Assembly: GCA_903838565.1 (NCBI GenBank)
Contig: CAILZB010000063.1
Span: 1-41,260 of the forward strand
Direction: 5' to 3'
DNA: 41,260 nucleotides
From: an uncultured beta proteobacterium
GTDB lineage: Bacteria; Pseudomonadota; Gammaproteobacteria; Burkholderiales; Burkholderiaceae_C
The translations under genes were made by a program, and so were the position numbers. Position 1 is the stretch's first letter. Each line of letters opens with the position of its first letter. The notes under the pieces were generated by a model. That model saw only the letters and a list, made by a program, of their open reading frames with translations. It did no database searches and was not told the origin of the DNA. Shown here in pieces: positions 17,466 to 25,573 of this stretch.

Positions 17466-18131
17466 TCAGTCTTTGCCGTAGTTGGGCGAACGGGGGCCAT
17501 AGAGCATGCCATTGGGACGGCCCGGGGACAGGAGGCGAGCGGTGGTCACGCCGGCAATCCGGTGGCCTTGGTCCAGCGCCGATGCCATGACCTGCTTGAC
17601 GATGGCCGAGATCAGCAAACCCGCCAGGCTCCCTTGCCCCTGGCTTTGCCCTTCCTCGCTGGATGCGGTAGCGGCGCCTGTCCACAGCAGTTTCCCCGTC
17701 TTCAAGTCGACCAGCTTGGCCTCGGCCGAAACGACCGTGGCACTGGTGATGACCTGGTACGTCGTACCGTACTTCGAGATCGTGATGTACAGGGCGGCAT
17801 CCGCACCAAATATCTGCCGCAGCTTGTCCGCCGACGTGGCGTGCATATCCGTCGGCTGCGTCATGCCGTTTTCCTTGAAGGCTTCGGCCACCAGGGTCAC
17901 GGGCAAGACGTAGTAGCCGGCTTCGGCCAGCGGCAAGGTGGCATACGACAGCATGCTGTAGGTCGCTTGAACTTCGGGCGAGTTGTTCACCGGCGGAAGC
18001 ACCAGGATCGAGCGCGGGCGGCTGGCCTTGTAGTCCGTGTAGTCAAAGGGCGCATTCTTGGTGGCGCACCCCGTCATCGCGACGAGCGCCACAACCGCGC
18101 CCAGCACGGCGAAATGTCTTTTCAGATTCAT
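17466..18131 (-). CDS. DUF799 (GNA1162 family) lipoprotein
   Basis: A 221-residue lipoprotein. The signal peptide ends at a lipobox, MTGC, near residue 21. The mature region begins with a tyrosine-containing segment and PRSILVLPPVNNSPEV, typical of DUF799, whose Neisseria member is the antigen GNA1162. It overlaps the DUF4810 gene by 4 bp (ATGA), as third gene of a CsgG-DUF4810-DUF799 operon that is conserved in many Gram-negative bacteria but has no settled function. Likely anchored to the inner face of the outer membrane. Confidence 0.9.
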   Translation of the reverse strand: MNLKRHFAVLGAVVALVAMTGCATKNAPFDYTDYKASRPRSILVLPPVNNSPEVQATYSMLSYATLPLAEAGYYVLPVTLVAEAFKENGMTQPTDMHATSADKLRQIFGADAALYITISKYGTTYQVITSATVVSAEAKLVDLKTGKLLWTGAATASSEEGQSQGQGSLAGLLISAIVKQVMASALDQGHRIAGVTTARLLSPGRPNGMLYGPRSPNYGKD

Positions 18132-18496
18132 GGCGTCGCCTTGTTCTTGAAATTGCGCAACAGGAAATCCATGAAGGTTTCCGATTCAGGGTACTGTTTC
18201 TTCTCGGCCTGCATCTGCAGGGCAAACTGGTCGAGCTTGCCCTGCTGGCCATACAGCAGACCCAGGTGCGCGTTGAAGCCCGGGGGAACCGTGCCGCCAG
18301 TGGCTTGGATCTTGCGCAGGTCTTCTTCCATGAGCTGCGTTTGCGCATCCGGGCTGAGCTTGTCGGCGCGGAAGTAGGCGTCCACATGGCTCTGATAGCC
18401 CTGCCATTGGTACAGCGAGGTGGGTTTGGTGGCGCAGCCGCCCAGCACGGCGCAGGCTAGCAGCACCACGGCCGTGGTTGATCGAAATGTAGACAT
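18128..18496 (-). CDS. DUF4810 lipoprotein
   Basis: A small lipoprotein of 122 residues with lipobox LGGC at about residues 17-20. The mature part opens TKPTSLYQWQGYQSHVDAYF, the hallmark of DUF4810. It contains a TPR-like helix pair (FNAHLGLLYGQQGKLDQF). The start at 18496 is supported by GGAG at 5-base spacing; a longer reading to 18544 would destroy the signal peptide. It is the middle gene of the three-lipoprotein operon. Confidence 0.88.
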   Translation of the reverse strand: MSTFRSTTAVVLLACAVLGGCATKPTSLYQWQGYQSHVDAYFRADKLSPDAQTQLMEEDLRKIQATGGTVPPGFNAHLGLLYGQQGKLDQFALQMQAEKKQYPESETFMDFLLRNFKNKATP

Positions 18497-18525
18497 GGTT
18501 TCTCCGCGATGTGAGCTGCGAACGT

Positions 18526-19206
18526 TCAAGGAGCCGGACGCCATGCGCCGCTGTCGATGCCCTGGACCAGGTGGTTCACGGCGTCGCGAATGGCGAGCTC
18601 CAGGACCTTGCCATTGAGCGTCGAGTCGTAGCCCGCGGTGCCGCCGAAGCCGATGACTTCACGTTCCGACAGGCTGAATTCGCCCGCGCCCTGGGACGAG
18701 TACACCACTTCCGAGGTCAGCGAATTCACGATGTTCAGGTTCACCTTGGCGTAGGCAATCTGTGTCTTGCCGCGCCCCAGAAGGCCAAACAGTTGCTTGT
18801 CGCCTACGTCCCTGCGACCAAACTCCGACACGTCGCCCGTGACCACGAACTCGGCACCCTTGAGGGTCTGCGCCTTCTTTTGAAGTGCCGCTTCTTCTTT
18901 GATTTCCGTCATGTTGGTGCGGTCCAGCACGCTGAAGCGGTGCGACTGCTGCAGGTGGGTGACCAAAATCGTCTGAGCCTGACCGCCCAGGCGGTCGACA
19001 TTGTCGGAGAACACGCCGCGCATGAACGAGGAGCGGTTTTCAAATTTGCCCAGGGAAATGGCAACGCGAGGGCCGTTATAGACCTGGCCGGCAGATTCCA
19101 CTTTCTGGATCGCCAGCGTTCTCGACTCCTCCTGGTGGGCACACCCCACAAGTGACAGAAGTCCGGTCAAGATCCATGGCAAATAGGCGTAGCGGTTGAT
19201 AGTCAA
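18526..19206 (-). CDS. CsgG/HfaB-family lipoprotein
   Basis: A 226-residue protein related to CsgG, the outer-membrane secretion channel for curli. The signal peptide ends at lipobox LVGC (about 19-22). VAISLGKFENRS followed by a long Gln-rich helix and RFSVLDRTNM is the CsgG core. No curli subunit genes (csgA, csgB) are nearby; it is followed by the DUF4810 and DUF799 lipoprotein genes. The start is TTG at 19206, preceded by AGGAG at 7-base spacing. A pore or assembly role in the outer membrane is inferred by family. Confidence 0.87.
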   Translation of the reverse strand: MTINRYAYLPWILTGLLSLVGCAHQEESRTLAIQKVESAGQVYNGPRVAISLGKFENRSSFMRGVFSDNVDRLGGQAQTILVTHLQQSHRFSVLDRTNMTEIKEEAALQKKAQTLKGAEFVVTGDVSEFGRRDVGDKQLFGLLGRGKTQIAYAKVNLNIVNSLTSEVVYSSQGAGEFSLSEREVIGFGGTAGYDSTLNGKVLELAIRDAVNHLVQGIDSGAWRPAP

Positions 19207-19273
19207 GGGGTTCTCCTGATAAGCCTGCGTCGAATATTGAACGACTTGTCAAATCAACCAGGCAGGCTTGCCG

Positions 19274-19290
19274 ACTTTATCAAATAAAGT
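19274..19290. promoter_or_regulatory. AT-rich palindrome upstream of the CsgG-like operon
   Basis: ACTTTAT-CAA-ATAAAGT is a perfect 7-bp inverted repeat, about 70 bases upstream of the TTG start at 19206, in an otherwise GC-rich context. AT-rich stretches (TTGATTTGACA, AATATTC) lie between it and the gene. It could be an operator or part of the promoter; no specific regulator is recognised. Confidence 0.35.
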
Positions 19291-19369
19291 GGCCGAAATT
19301 GTCGGATCGAGCGAATCTCTGGCGCCGCGCCCAAGTCGTGCACCATCGCCTCGACCAGCCGGCGCCGCC

Positions 19370-20215
19370 TCAGCTCAATTCAAGCAGCACCGGCTGATGA
19401 TCGGAAGCGCGGGTTTGCGTGTTGACCTCGATGCGCTGGAGGCGTGGACGCAGGTCCGCGCTGGCAAACACGAAGTCGCAGCACACGGGCTCGGGCCCGT
19501 AGCGCCGGTCATACAGGCGGAAGGTCGGGTCGCGAGCCGCGTCGTCGCGCAGCACGCACCAGGCGTCAAGCAACGGCTTCGCGTCAGGAACCACCTGCTG
19601 GATGCAGGCGTACTCGGGGTCGCTGGGCTCGAAGTTGAAGTCGCCGCACAGCAGCGCGCTGCCCGTGTGGATCTTCTTCTGAAAAGGTCCCTCGCTTCCG
19701 TCGTCCAGCGGCGGCTGCGCTGCCTGCGCGCAGGCCTGAGCGTGAAGCTCGCGCAGCGCTAGCGTCTGCGCCATGCGCTGGCGCTTGGAATAGAACTCCA
19801 GGTGCGTGGTCATGACGCGCAGCGGGCCGGTTGCGGTGAGCACCGTGGCGCTGGTGCACATGCGCGGCATGGAGGCCACCGTGGCGTCGGCCGGATAGGG
19901 CAGGGCGTGGTGCTGCACCTGGGCCACGGGCAATCGCGTGGCGATCAGGTTGCCGAAGCGCTGGCGTTGTCCGCTGCGCCCCAGCTCATCCACGGCCGCG
20001 CCAAAGAAAACCTCGAAACCCGGCAGCAGATCGCGCTGGCGCGCCACCTGGTCGAAGCCGGCGTTGCCTGCGAGCTGCGGGTAATTGACGGCGACTTCCT
20101 GCAGGCACAGCACGTCGAAGTCGGCCATGGCGCGGGCCTCGCGCAGCACGCGCTCCACGCTCACGACGCCGTCGAGCCCGCAGAACCACTGCACGTTCCA
20201 GGTGATGAGTTTCAT
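19370..20215 (-). CDS. Endonuclease/exonuclease/phosphatase family protein
   Basis: A 281-residue soluble metal-dependent phosphodiesterase or phosphatase of the EEP fold. Motifs in order: ITWNVQWFCG at the N-terminus with metal-binding Asn, CLQEVAVN with the metal Glu, RVMTTHLEFYS, GDFNFEPSD with the catalytic Asp and Asn, and ASDHQPVLLEL with the general-base His near the C-terminus. The exact substrate cannot be read from sequence. It begins 10 bp after the last permease gene of the ABC importer, so it probably acts on the imported compound, as UgpQ does in the E. coli ugp operon. Confidence 0.88.
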   Translation of the reverse strand: MKLITWNVQWFCGLDGVVSVERVLREARAMADFDVLCLQEVAVNYPQLAGNAGFDQVARQRDLLPGFEVFFGAAVDELGRSGQRQRFGNLIATRLPVAQVQHHALPYPADATVASMPRMCTSATVLTATGPLRVMTTHLEFYSKRQRMAQTLALRELHAQACAQAAQPPLDDGSEGPFQKKIHTGSALLCGDFNFEPSDPEYACIQQVVPDAKPLLDAWCVLRDDAARDPTFRLYDRRYGPEPVCCDFVFASADLRPRLQRIEVNTQTRASDHQPVLLELS

Positions 20216-20225
20216 GCGTCAACTT

Positions 20226-21059
20226 TCATTTGATGCCGGCGCGCATGAAGCTCTGCACGAACTGGCGCTGGAACAGCAAAAAGGCGATGAGCAGCGGCGC
20301 CGATGTCATCAGCGTGGCGGCCGTGATGATGGACCAGTCCACGCCCTGATCCGTGCTCGAGAACACCTGCAGGCCCACCGTCAGCGGGCGCGAAGTGACG
20401 CTGTTGGTGATGATCACCGGCCACAGGAAGTTGTTCCAGTGAAAGCTCACCGACACCAGGGCAAAGGCGGTGTAGATCGGCTTGGCCAGCGGCACGTAGA
20501 CGCGCCACAGGATCTGCAGCGCGCTCGCGCCTTCCACGCGTGCCGCCTCCACCAGTTCCTTGGGGATGCTCAGGAAGGTCTGGCGCAGCAGGAAGATGGC
20601 AAAGGCCGAGGCGAAGTAGGGCAGGCCCACGGCCAGCAGCGTGTCCACCAAACCCAGGCGCGCCATGGTCTTGTAGTTCTCCACCAGCAGGATGTCGGGC
20701 ATGATCATCAGCTGCACCAGCACCAGCGCAAACAGCAGCCCCTTGCCGGGGAAGTCGTAGCGCGCAAAGGCGTAGGCCGCGAGCGTGCTGAGCAGCAGCT
20801 GGCTGCACAGGATCAGCGTCACCAGCAGTGTCGTGTTCAAAAAATAACGGGCGAAGGGCGCCGCGTCCCAGGCGCGGGAAAAGTTGTCCAGCGTGAGCGG
20901 CGCCAGCAGCTCGAAGCGCGTCGAATACTCGGACGGGTGAAACGCCGTCCACACGGTGTAGACCAGGGGCAATATCCACAGCAGCGCCAGCATCCAGGCG
21001 GCGAGCGTGTCGATGCGTCCGGGGTCGTTGTAGACCAGGCGCGTGGGTGCCGTTTTCAT
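20226..21059 (-). CDS. Carbohydrate ABC transporter permease (UgpE/MalG-like)
   Basis: Inner-membrane permease of 277 residues with six predicted helices. The cytoplasmic EAA loop, which docks the ATPase, reads EAARVEGASALQILWRVYVPLAKP. The start at 21059 overlaps the stop of the companion permease (ATGA). The frame stays open further upstream to 21443, but that part is the other permease gene out of frame. Ugp-like because of the neighbouring binding protein. Confidence 0.93.
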   Translation of the reverse strand: MKTAPTRLVYNDPGRIDTLAAWMLALLWILPLVYTVWTAFHPSEYSTRFELLAPLTLDNFSRAWDAAPFARYFLNTTLLVTLILCSQLLLSTLAAYAFARYDFPGKGLLFALVLVQLMIMPDILLVENYKTMARLGLVDTLLAVGLPYFASAFAIFLLRQTFLSIPKELVEAARVEGASALQILWRVYVPLAKPIYTAFALVSVSFHWNNFLWPVIITNSVTSRPLTVGLQVFSSTDQGVDWSIITAATLMTSAPLLIAFLLFQRQFVQSFMRAGIK

Positions 21060-21940
21060 TGGTAATGCACCTTGCGGTCCAGCACGAAGAACTGGAACAG
21101 CGCCACGCTCGCCAGCACCGCCAGCAGCACCACCGTGAGCGCGGCGGCGTAGGCCGTGTCCCAGAACTTGAAGCCCACCTCGTACAGGTGGTACAGCAGC
21201 AGCGTGGAGGCGTTGTCGGGCCCGCCGCGCGTCAGCACCACCACGTGGTCCACCATGCGCACGGCGTTGATGACGGCGTTGATCATGACGAACAGCGTGG
21301 TCGGCATCAGCAGCGGCCACTGCACGCGCCGGAAGAAATACCAGCGCGACGCGCCCTCGATCGCCGCGGCCTCGCGCAGGCTCGGGCTCAAACTTTGCAG
21401 CGCCGCCAGGTAGAAGATCATGAAGAAGCCGGCCTCCTTCCATATCGCCACCAGCGTGATTGCGCCCAAGGCCGTGCTCTGGTCACCGAGCCAGTTGTGC
21501 GAGGGCAGGCCGAAGAAGCCGGTGATCTGCTCCAACAAGCCGTAACCCGGCGTATAGAAGAACAGCCAGATGTTGGCCACCGCAATCATGGGCAGCACCG
21601 TGGGCGTGAAGTAGGCCATGCGCAGAAAGCCGCGCCCGGCGATGCGCTCGTTCACCCACAGCGCCATCACCAGCGCCAGACCGATGGAAAACGGAATGGT
21701 CGCCAGCGCGAACCACAGATTGTTGCTGGCGGCCTTCCAGAACACCGGGTCGCCCACCATCATTTCGTAGTTCTCCAGCCCCACCCACACGCCGGCGCGA
21801 CCGCCGCGGGGCGTGGAGTAGAAGCTGTCGATGAGCGTGGCCACCGCCGGGTAATGCGTGAACGCCACCAGCAGCACCAGCGCCGGCAACAGCAGCAGGT
21901 AAGCGTGCAGCGCCGAGGTGCCGGAGGTTCTGGAGTTCAT
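21056..21940 (-). CDS. Sugar ABC transporter permease (UgpA/MalF-like)
   Basis: Inner-membrane permease of 294 residues, with six helices and an EAA loop EAAAIEGASRWYFFRRVQWPLLMP. It forms a heterodimer with the next gene product. It lies 42 bp after the binding-protein gene and overlaps the second permease by 4 bp. The N-terminus LHAYLLLLPALVLLVAFTHYP matches the UgpA/MalF class of short permeases without the extra MalF periplasmic domain. Confidence 0.93.
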   Translation of the reverse strand: MNSRTSGTSALHAYLLLLPALVLLVAFTHYPAVATLIDSFYSTPRGGRAGVWVGLENYEMMVGDPVFWKAASNNLWFALATIPFSIGLALVMALWVNERIAGRGFLRMAYFTPTVLPMIAVANIWLFFYTPGYGLLEQITGFFGLPSHNWLGDQSTALGAITLVAIWKEAGFFMIFYLAALQSLSPSLREAAAIEGASRWYFFRRVQWPLLMPTTLFVMINAVINAVRMVDHVVVLTRGGPDNASTLLLYHLYEVGFKFWDTAYAAALTVVLLAVLASVALFQFFVLDRKVHYQ

Positions 21941-21982
21941 GGGATCAAGGCGCCCCGGCGCTGTGGCTGGGGCGGTGCTCTC

Positions 21983-23275
21983 TTATTTGTAGCTTTTCAA
22001 AATGCGGTCGGCTTCCTTCTGCGCGTCGGCCATCGCCGCGGCGGGCGTCTTGGCGCCGGTGAGCGCCGCCTGCAACCCGTCGTTCAGCGCCTTGGTGACG
22101 CGCTGGTTGTCGTGCGTGGAGAACTCGGCGATCGAGAATGGCAGTTGATCGCGTGCCACCAGGGCCGGTGCGAACTCGCGGCCGTATTTGCGCAGCGTGT
22201 CGGTGCCGTAGGCGGCTTCAGACACGGCGACGTAGCCGGTCTCGATGCTCCAGCGCGCGGCGCGCTCGGGCTGCGTCACCCACTTGATGAACTTGAAGGC
22301 GGCTTCCTGCTGCGCCGGCGTGGACTTCTTGAAGATGTAGAAGTTGCCGCCGCCCGTGGGCGAGCCCTTGCGCTTGCCTGCCGGCAGCATGGCCACGCCG
22401 AAATCAAACTTGGCGTTGTTCTTGACGTTGGTGAGGTTGCCGGTGGTGGTCCACATCATGGCGACCTTCTTCTCGAAGAAGTCCTTGGGCGTCGTGCCCC
22501 ATTCGACCACGCCCGTCGGGTGCACGCCCTGCTTGCCCAGATCGACCCAGTACTGCAGGGCAGTGATCACCTTGGGGTCGTCGAACTTCACCGCGTTGCC
22601 CGCGTCGTTGGCGAGGATCGCGTCGTTCTCCACTGCCAGCGCCTGGAACAGCCAGTAGGGGAAGCCGCTGGATGGAATCTGCACGCCGTATTGCGTGACC
22701 TTGCCGGACGCGTCCTTCTTCGTGAGCTTCTTCGCGTAGTCCGCCATCTCGGCCCAGGTGGCCGGGCCCTTGCTGGCGTCCAGGCCCGCGGCCTTGAACA
22801 GTTCCTTGTTGTAGTAGAGCACGATGGTGGAGCGCTGGAACGGTACGCCCCAGGTCTTGCCACCGGTCTGGCTGTTGGCCATGAAGGCCTTGTAGAAGCC
22901 GCCCAGCCAGGCCTTGTCGTCTGCGGTCTTGACGAAGTTGTCGATCGGCACGATCGCGTCTTCGTCGATCAGCGTGAACATGTCGGTGGACAGCAGCACC
23001 GACGTGACCGGCGGCGTGCCCGACTTGTGCGCGGTGAGGGCCTTGACGATGGTGTCCTGGTAGCTGCCGGCGTAAATGGGCGTGAGCTTGATGCCGGGGT
23101 TTTCCTTGGAGAACTCGGCTGCCAGGTCGTCGATGTACTTGGCGATGGTGCCGCCCACGGCGACGGGGTAGAAGAACGACACGTCGGTGGGCGCCTGCGC
23201 CATCGCGCCCAGGGGCAGGATGCCCAGTGCGAGTGCAGTGATGGAAATAAGCCGGTTGAATGTTCTCTTTTGCAT
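21983..23275 (-). CDS. Extracellular solute-binding protein, UgpB-like
   Basis: A periplasmic binding protein of 430 residues that captures the substrate for the adjacent permeases. The signal peptide is about residues 1-26 (ending GAMAQA). FQRSTIVLYYNKELFKAAGL and the preceding WGVPF are typical of the UgpB branch of family 1 binding proteins. UgpB binds sn-glycerol 3-phosphate or glycerophosphodiesters. Whether this one does is inferred and not proved. It sits 25 bp after the ATPase gene in the same operon. Confidence 0.9.
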   Translation of the reverse strand: MQKRTFNRLISITALALGILPLGAMAQAPTDVSFFYPVAVGGTIAKYIDDLAAEFSKENPGIKLTPIYAGSYQDTIVKALTAHKSGTPPVTSVLLSTDMFTLIDEDAIVPIDNFVKTADDKAWLGGFYKAFMANSQTGGKTWGVPFQRSTIVLYYNKELFKAAGLDASKGPATWAEMADYAKKLTKKDASGKVTQYGVQIPSSGFPYWLFQALAVENDAILANDAGNAVKFDDPKVITALQYWVDLGKQGVHPTGVVEWGTTPKDFFEKKVAMMWTTTGNLTNVKNNAKFDFGVAMLPAGKRKGSPTGGGNFYIFKKSTPAQQEAAFKFIKWVTQPERAARWSIETGYVAVSEAAYGTDTLRKYGREFAPALVARDQLPFSIAEFSTHDNQRVTKALNDGLQAALTGAKTPAAAMADAQKEADRILKSYK

Positions 23276-23300
23276 GTGTGTCTCCTGTTGTGGATGTTGG

Positions 23301-24314
23301 TTAATCGACTCTGTTGCCCTGAATATCGAAAAAGTGCTCAGCCTGCGCCGGCCATTGCAGCGCGACCTGCGCGCCCGCCGCCAGATCGCACTGGCCGTCG
23401 GCGCGCACGGTGATGACCTCGGAGCCCACGGCGCAGCGCAGCACCAGATCGGCGCCCAGGTATTCCAGGCTCTGCACCGTGGCGGGCACGTCGCCGCCCA
23501 GCGTCACCGATTCGGGTCGGATGCCCAGCAGCGCACCCGCGTGCTCGACCGCCACCTGGCTGCCCGCGATGCGGCCGTTTTCCAGACGCAGCAGGTTCAT
23601 GGCGGGTGTGCCGATGAAGCGCGCAGCAAAGGTGGTGGCGGGGCTGGAATACAGCGCTCGCGGCGCCGCGTTCTGCTCGATGCGCCCCTTGTTCAGCAAT
23701 ACCACCTGATCGGCCATGCTCATGGCTTCGGTCTGATCGTGCGTGACGTAGACCACGGTCAGGCCCAGGCGCTGCTGCAGTTCGCGCAACTCGCGCCGCA
23801 TGTCCTGGCGCAGCTGGGCGTCGAGGTTGGAAAGCGGTTCGTCCATCAGACACACCTTGGCCTGCGCCACCAGGGCCCGGCCCAGCGCCACGCGCTGCTG
23901 CTGCCCGCCCGAGAGCTGCGAGGGCTTGCGCTCCAGCAGGTTGTGCAGTCCCAGCAGCTCGGCCGTGGTCTGCAGGCGGCGCGCCGCTTCAGTGGCTTCG
24001 AACTTGCGCACCGACAAGCCGAACGTGATGTTGTCGGCCACGCTCAGGTGCGGGAACAGTGCGTAATTCTGGAACACCATGGCGATGCCACGCTGCGCCG
24101 GCGGCGCGTTCGTCACGTCGCGGCCGTCCACAAACACCTGGCCGGCGCTGGCGGACTCGAGCCCGGCAATGATGCGCAGCGTGGTGGATTTGCCGCAACC
24201 CGACGGGCCCAGCAGCACGCAGAAGCTGCCGGGTTCTATCGTGAGGTTGATGGCTTCAAGCGCCTTGGCGCCGCCCCAATCCTTGGAGATGCCGACGAGC
24301 TCGATGGATGACAT
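23301..24314 (-). CDS. ABC transporter ATPase, UgpC/MalK family
   Basis: A 337-residue cytoplasmic ATPase. Walker A GPSGCGKST near 34-42, Q-loop VFQNYALFPHL, signature LSGGQQQRVALGRAL, Walker B VCLMDEPLSNLDAQLR and the switch His in YVTHDQTEAM are all present. A C-terminal TOBE/OB regulatory domain (from about 240) includes GIRPESVTL. First gene of the importer operon, followed by binding protein, two permeases and the EEP enzyme. Confidence 0.95.
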   Translation of the reverse strand: MSSIELVGISKDWGGAKALEAINLTIEPGSFCVLLGPSGCGKSTTLRIIAGLESASAGQVFVDGRDVTNAPPAQRGIAMVFQNYALFPHLSVADNITFGLSVRKFEATEAARRLQTTAELLGLHNLLERKPSQLSGGQQQRVALGRALVAQAKVCLMDEPLSNLDAQLRQDMRRELRELQQRLGLTVVYVTHDQTEAMSMADQVVLLNKGRIEQNAAPRALYSSPATTFAARFIGTPAMNLLRLENGRIAGSQVAVEHAGALLGIRPESVTLGGDVPATVQSLEYLGADLVLRCAVGSEVITVRADGQCDLAAGAQVALQWPAQAEHFFDIQGNRVD

Positions 24315-24375
24315 CGGCGCAGTATATGAACGAACGGTGACGTTTTTGTGACCGGGTTTGCCCGGGGTCGTCGGG

Positions 24376-25494
24376 CTAAATATCGCGCAAACCGCTCGGC
24401 ACCCAGCGGCTCAAACGCTGCTGGATTTTCGCCTCGTGCCGCTGCCACCACACGCCCAGCCACACCAGACCCAGGCCCAGCAGGCTCAGCGCAAACGGGA
24501 ACCCCAGGCTGTCCTTGAACACCTCGTACGAGAGATGGCCCAGGTACATGGTCACACCCAGTCCGCCCAGCACAGTGAACACGCGGCGGCCAATGGCGGC
24601 GCCCCAGAACACCAGCGCCAGGTTGATCGCGCAATACAGCAGCTTGCCCCATTCGTTGGCCGAATCGTGCAGGCTCAAACCTCCCCAGAACATGATCGCG
24701 CCGAACAGATAGAGCCAGAAGGCGTAGTCCTGACGCCACTCGGCCTCAAGCGCGCGGCGGCTGCGTATGTCCACCCACACCGCGATGCAGCAGGTGGCGA
24801 TGCCAAACAGCAGCGACACGTCGCGCATGAAGGCCCAGTCCCAATGCTCGGTCTGCATCAGACCGTTGGCCACGTCCATGCTCATGTACCACAGCGTCAC
24901 CGCAATCGGCATCACCATGAAGGGCAGGCGGTAGCGCCACAGCATCACCACGCCGGCGGCCAGCGTGGCGAACTCCAGCGTCATCCAGCGCCAGTCGATG
25001 TGCGTGTGGTAGGCCGCATAGTCCCCGGGCCCGCCGCTGGGCCACAAGCCCATGGCTTGCTACGCGCACCACACCAGCAGCGGCACCAGCACCACCGCCA
25101 GTGTCGCCAGGATGCCTGCGGGGACGGGCAGTTGTCGGCGCTTGAGGTGGTCCGCCACCTTCAGGCACGCCACCAGATAGGCCGCGCTGATGAGCATCAG
25201 GCCCCAGGCGCCGAACGCCTGCCAGCCCAGCGTCATGAACAGCGACGCCGCGCCTATGGCCACCATGCCGCCAAAGTAATACAGGGTGTTGGTGAAGCTG
25301 AAGCGCGGCCCGCTGTGGGGCGCGCTCGGCAGGGATCGGCGCGCCATCATGGCGCTGCCCGGCGCCGACCAGCGCGCCCACAGGGCCTGTGCCTGCTCCG
25401 CCGTGATGACGCCGTCCTGCGCGGCCGCGCTCAGATCCTGGTGCCGAATCTGCGCCACGTTGGCTGCGGCGGGGGTGTTTATGGCTGCGCTCAT
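24376..25494 (-). pseudogene. DUF2157 membrane protein gene interrupted by an in-frame amber codon
   Basis: Two adjacent minus-strand frames, 25060-25494 (144 residues) and 24376-25053 (225 residues), are in the same reading frame. Only one TAG codon, at 25060-25062, and two codons before an internal ATG separate them. Read through, they give one 372-residue polytopic membrane protein. Its N-terminal part (QDGVITAEQAQALWARW) is typical of DUF2157, and a long run of helices follows. Around the break the sequence reads LVWCA-stop-QAMGLWPSGGP; relatives, as I remember them, continue without a stop at this point. CAG to TAG is a one-base change. No ribosome-binding site precedes the internal ATG. 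A recent nonsense mutation is most likely; sequencing error or suppression is possible. Confidence 0.8.
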
Positions 25495-25573
25495 GGTGTG
25501 GCCCGTGGGGAATGAACCACGAAGATACGGTCAAACCCCTGGCCACGCAAGCGTCCCGCCTAGAATCAACGCC

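Noticed and set aside
21047..23413. Plus-strand open frame of about 790 codons opposite the ABC importer genes
   Set aside because: Its composition is extreme (His/Gln/Arg-rich) and it spans three well-formed minus-strand genes.
24376..25053. Independent gene starting at the internal ATG of the DUF2157 region
   Set aside because: It is in frame with the upstream half, has no ribosome-binding site, and lacks the N-terminal part of the family. It is treated as the distal part of one interrupted gene.
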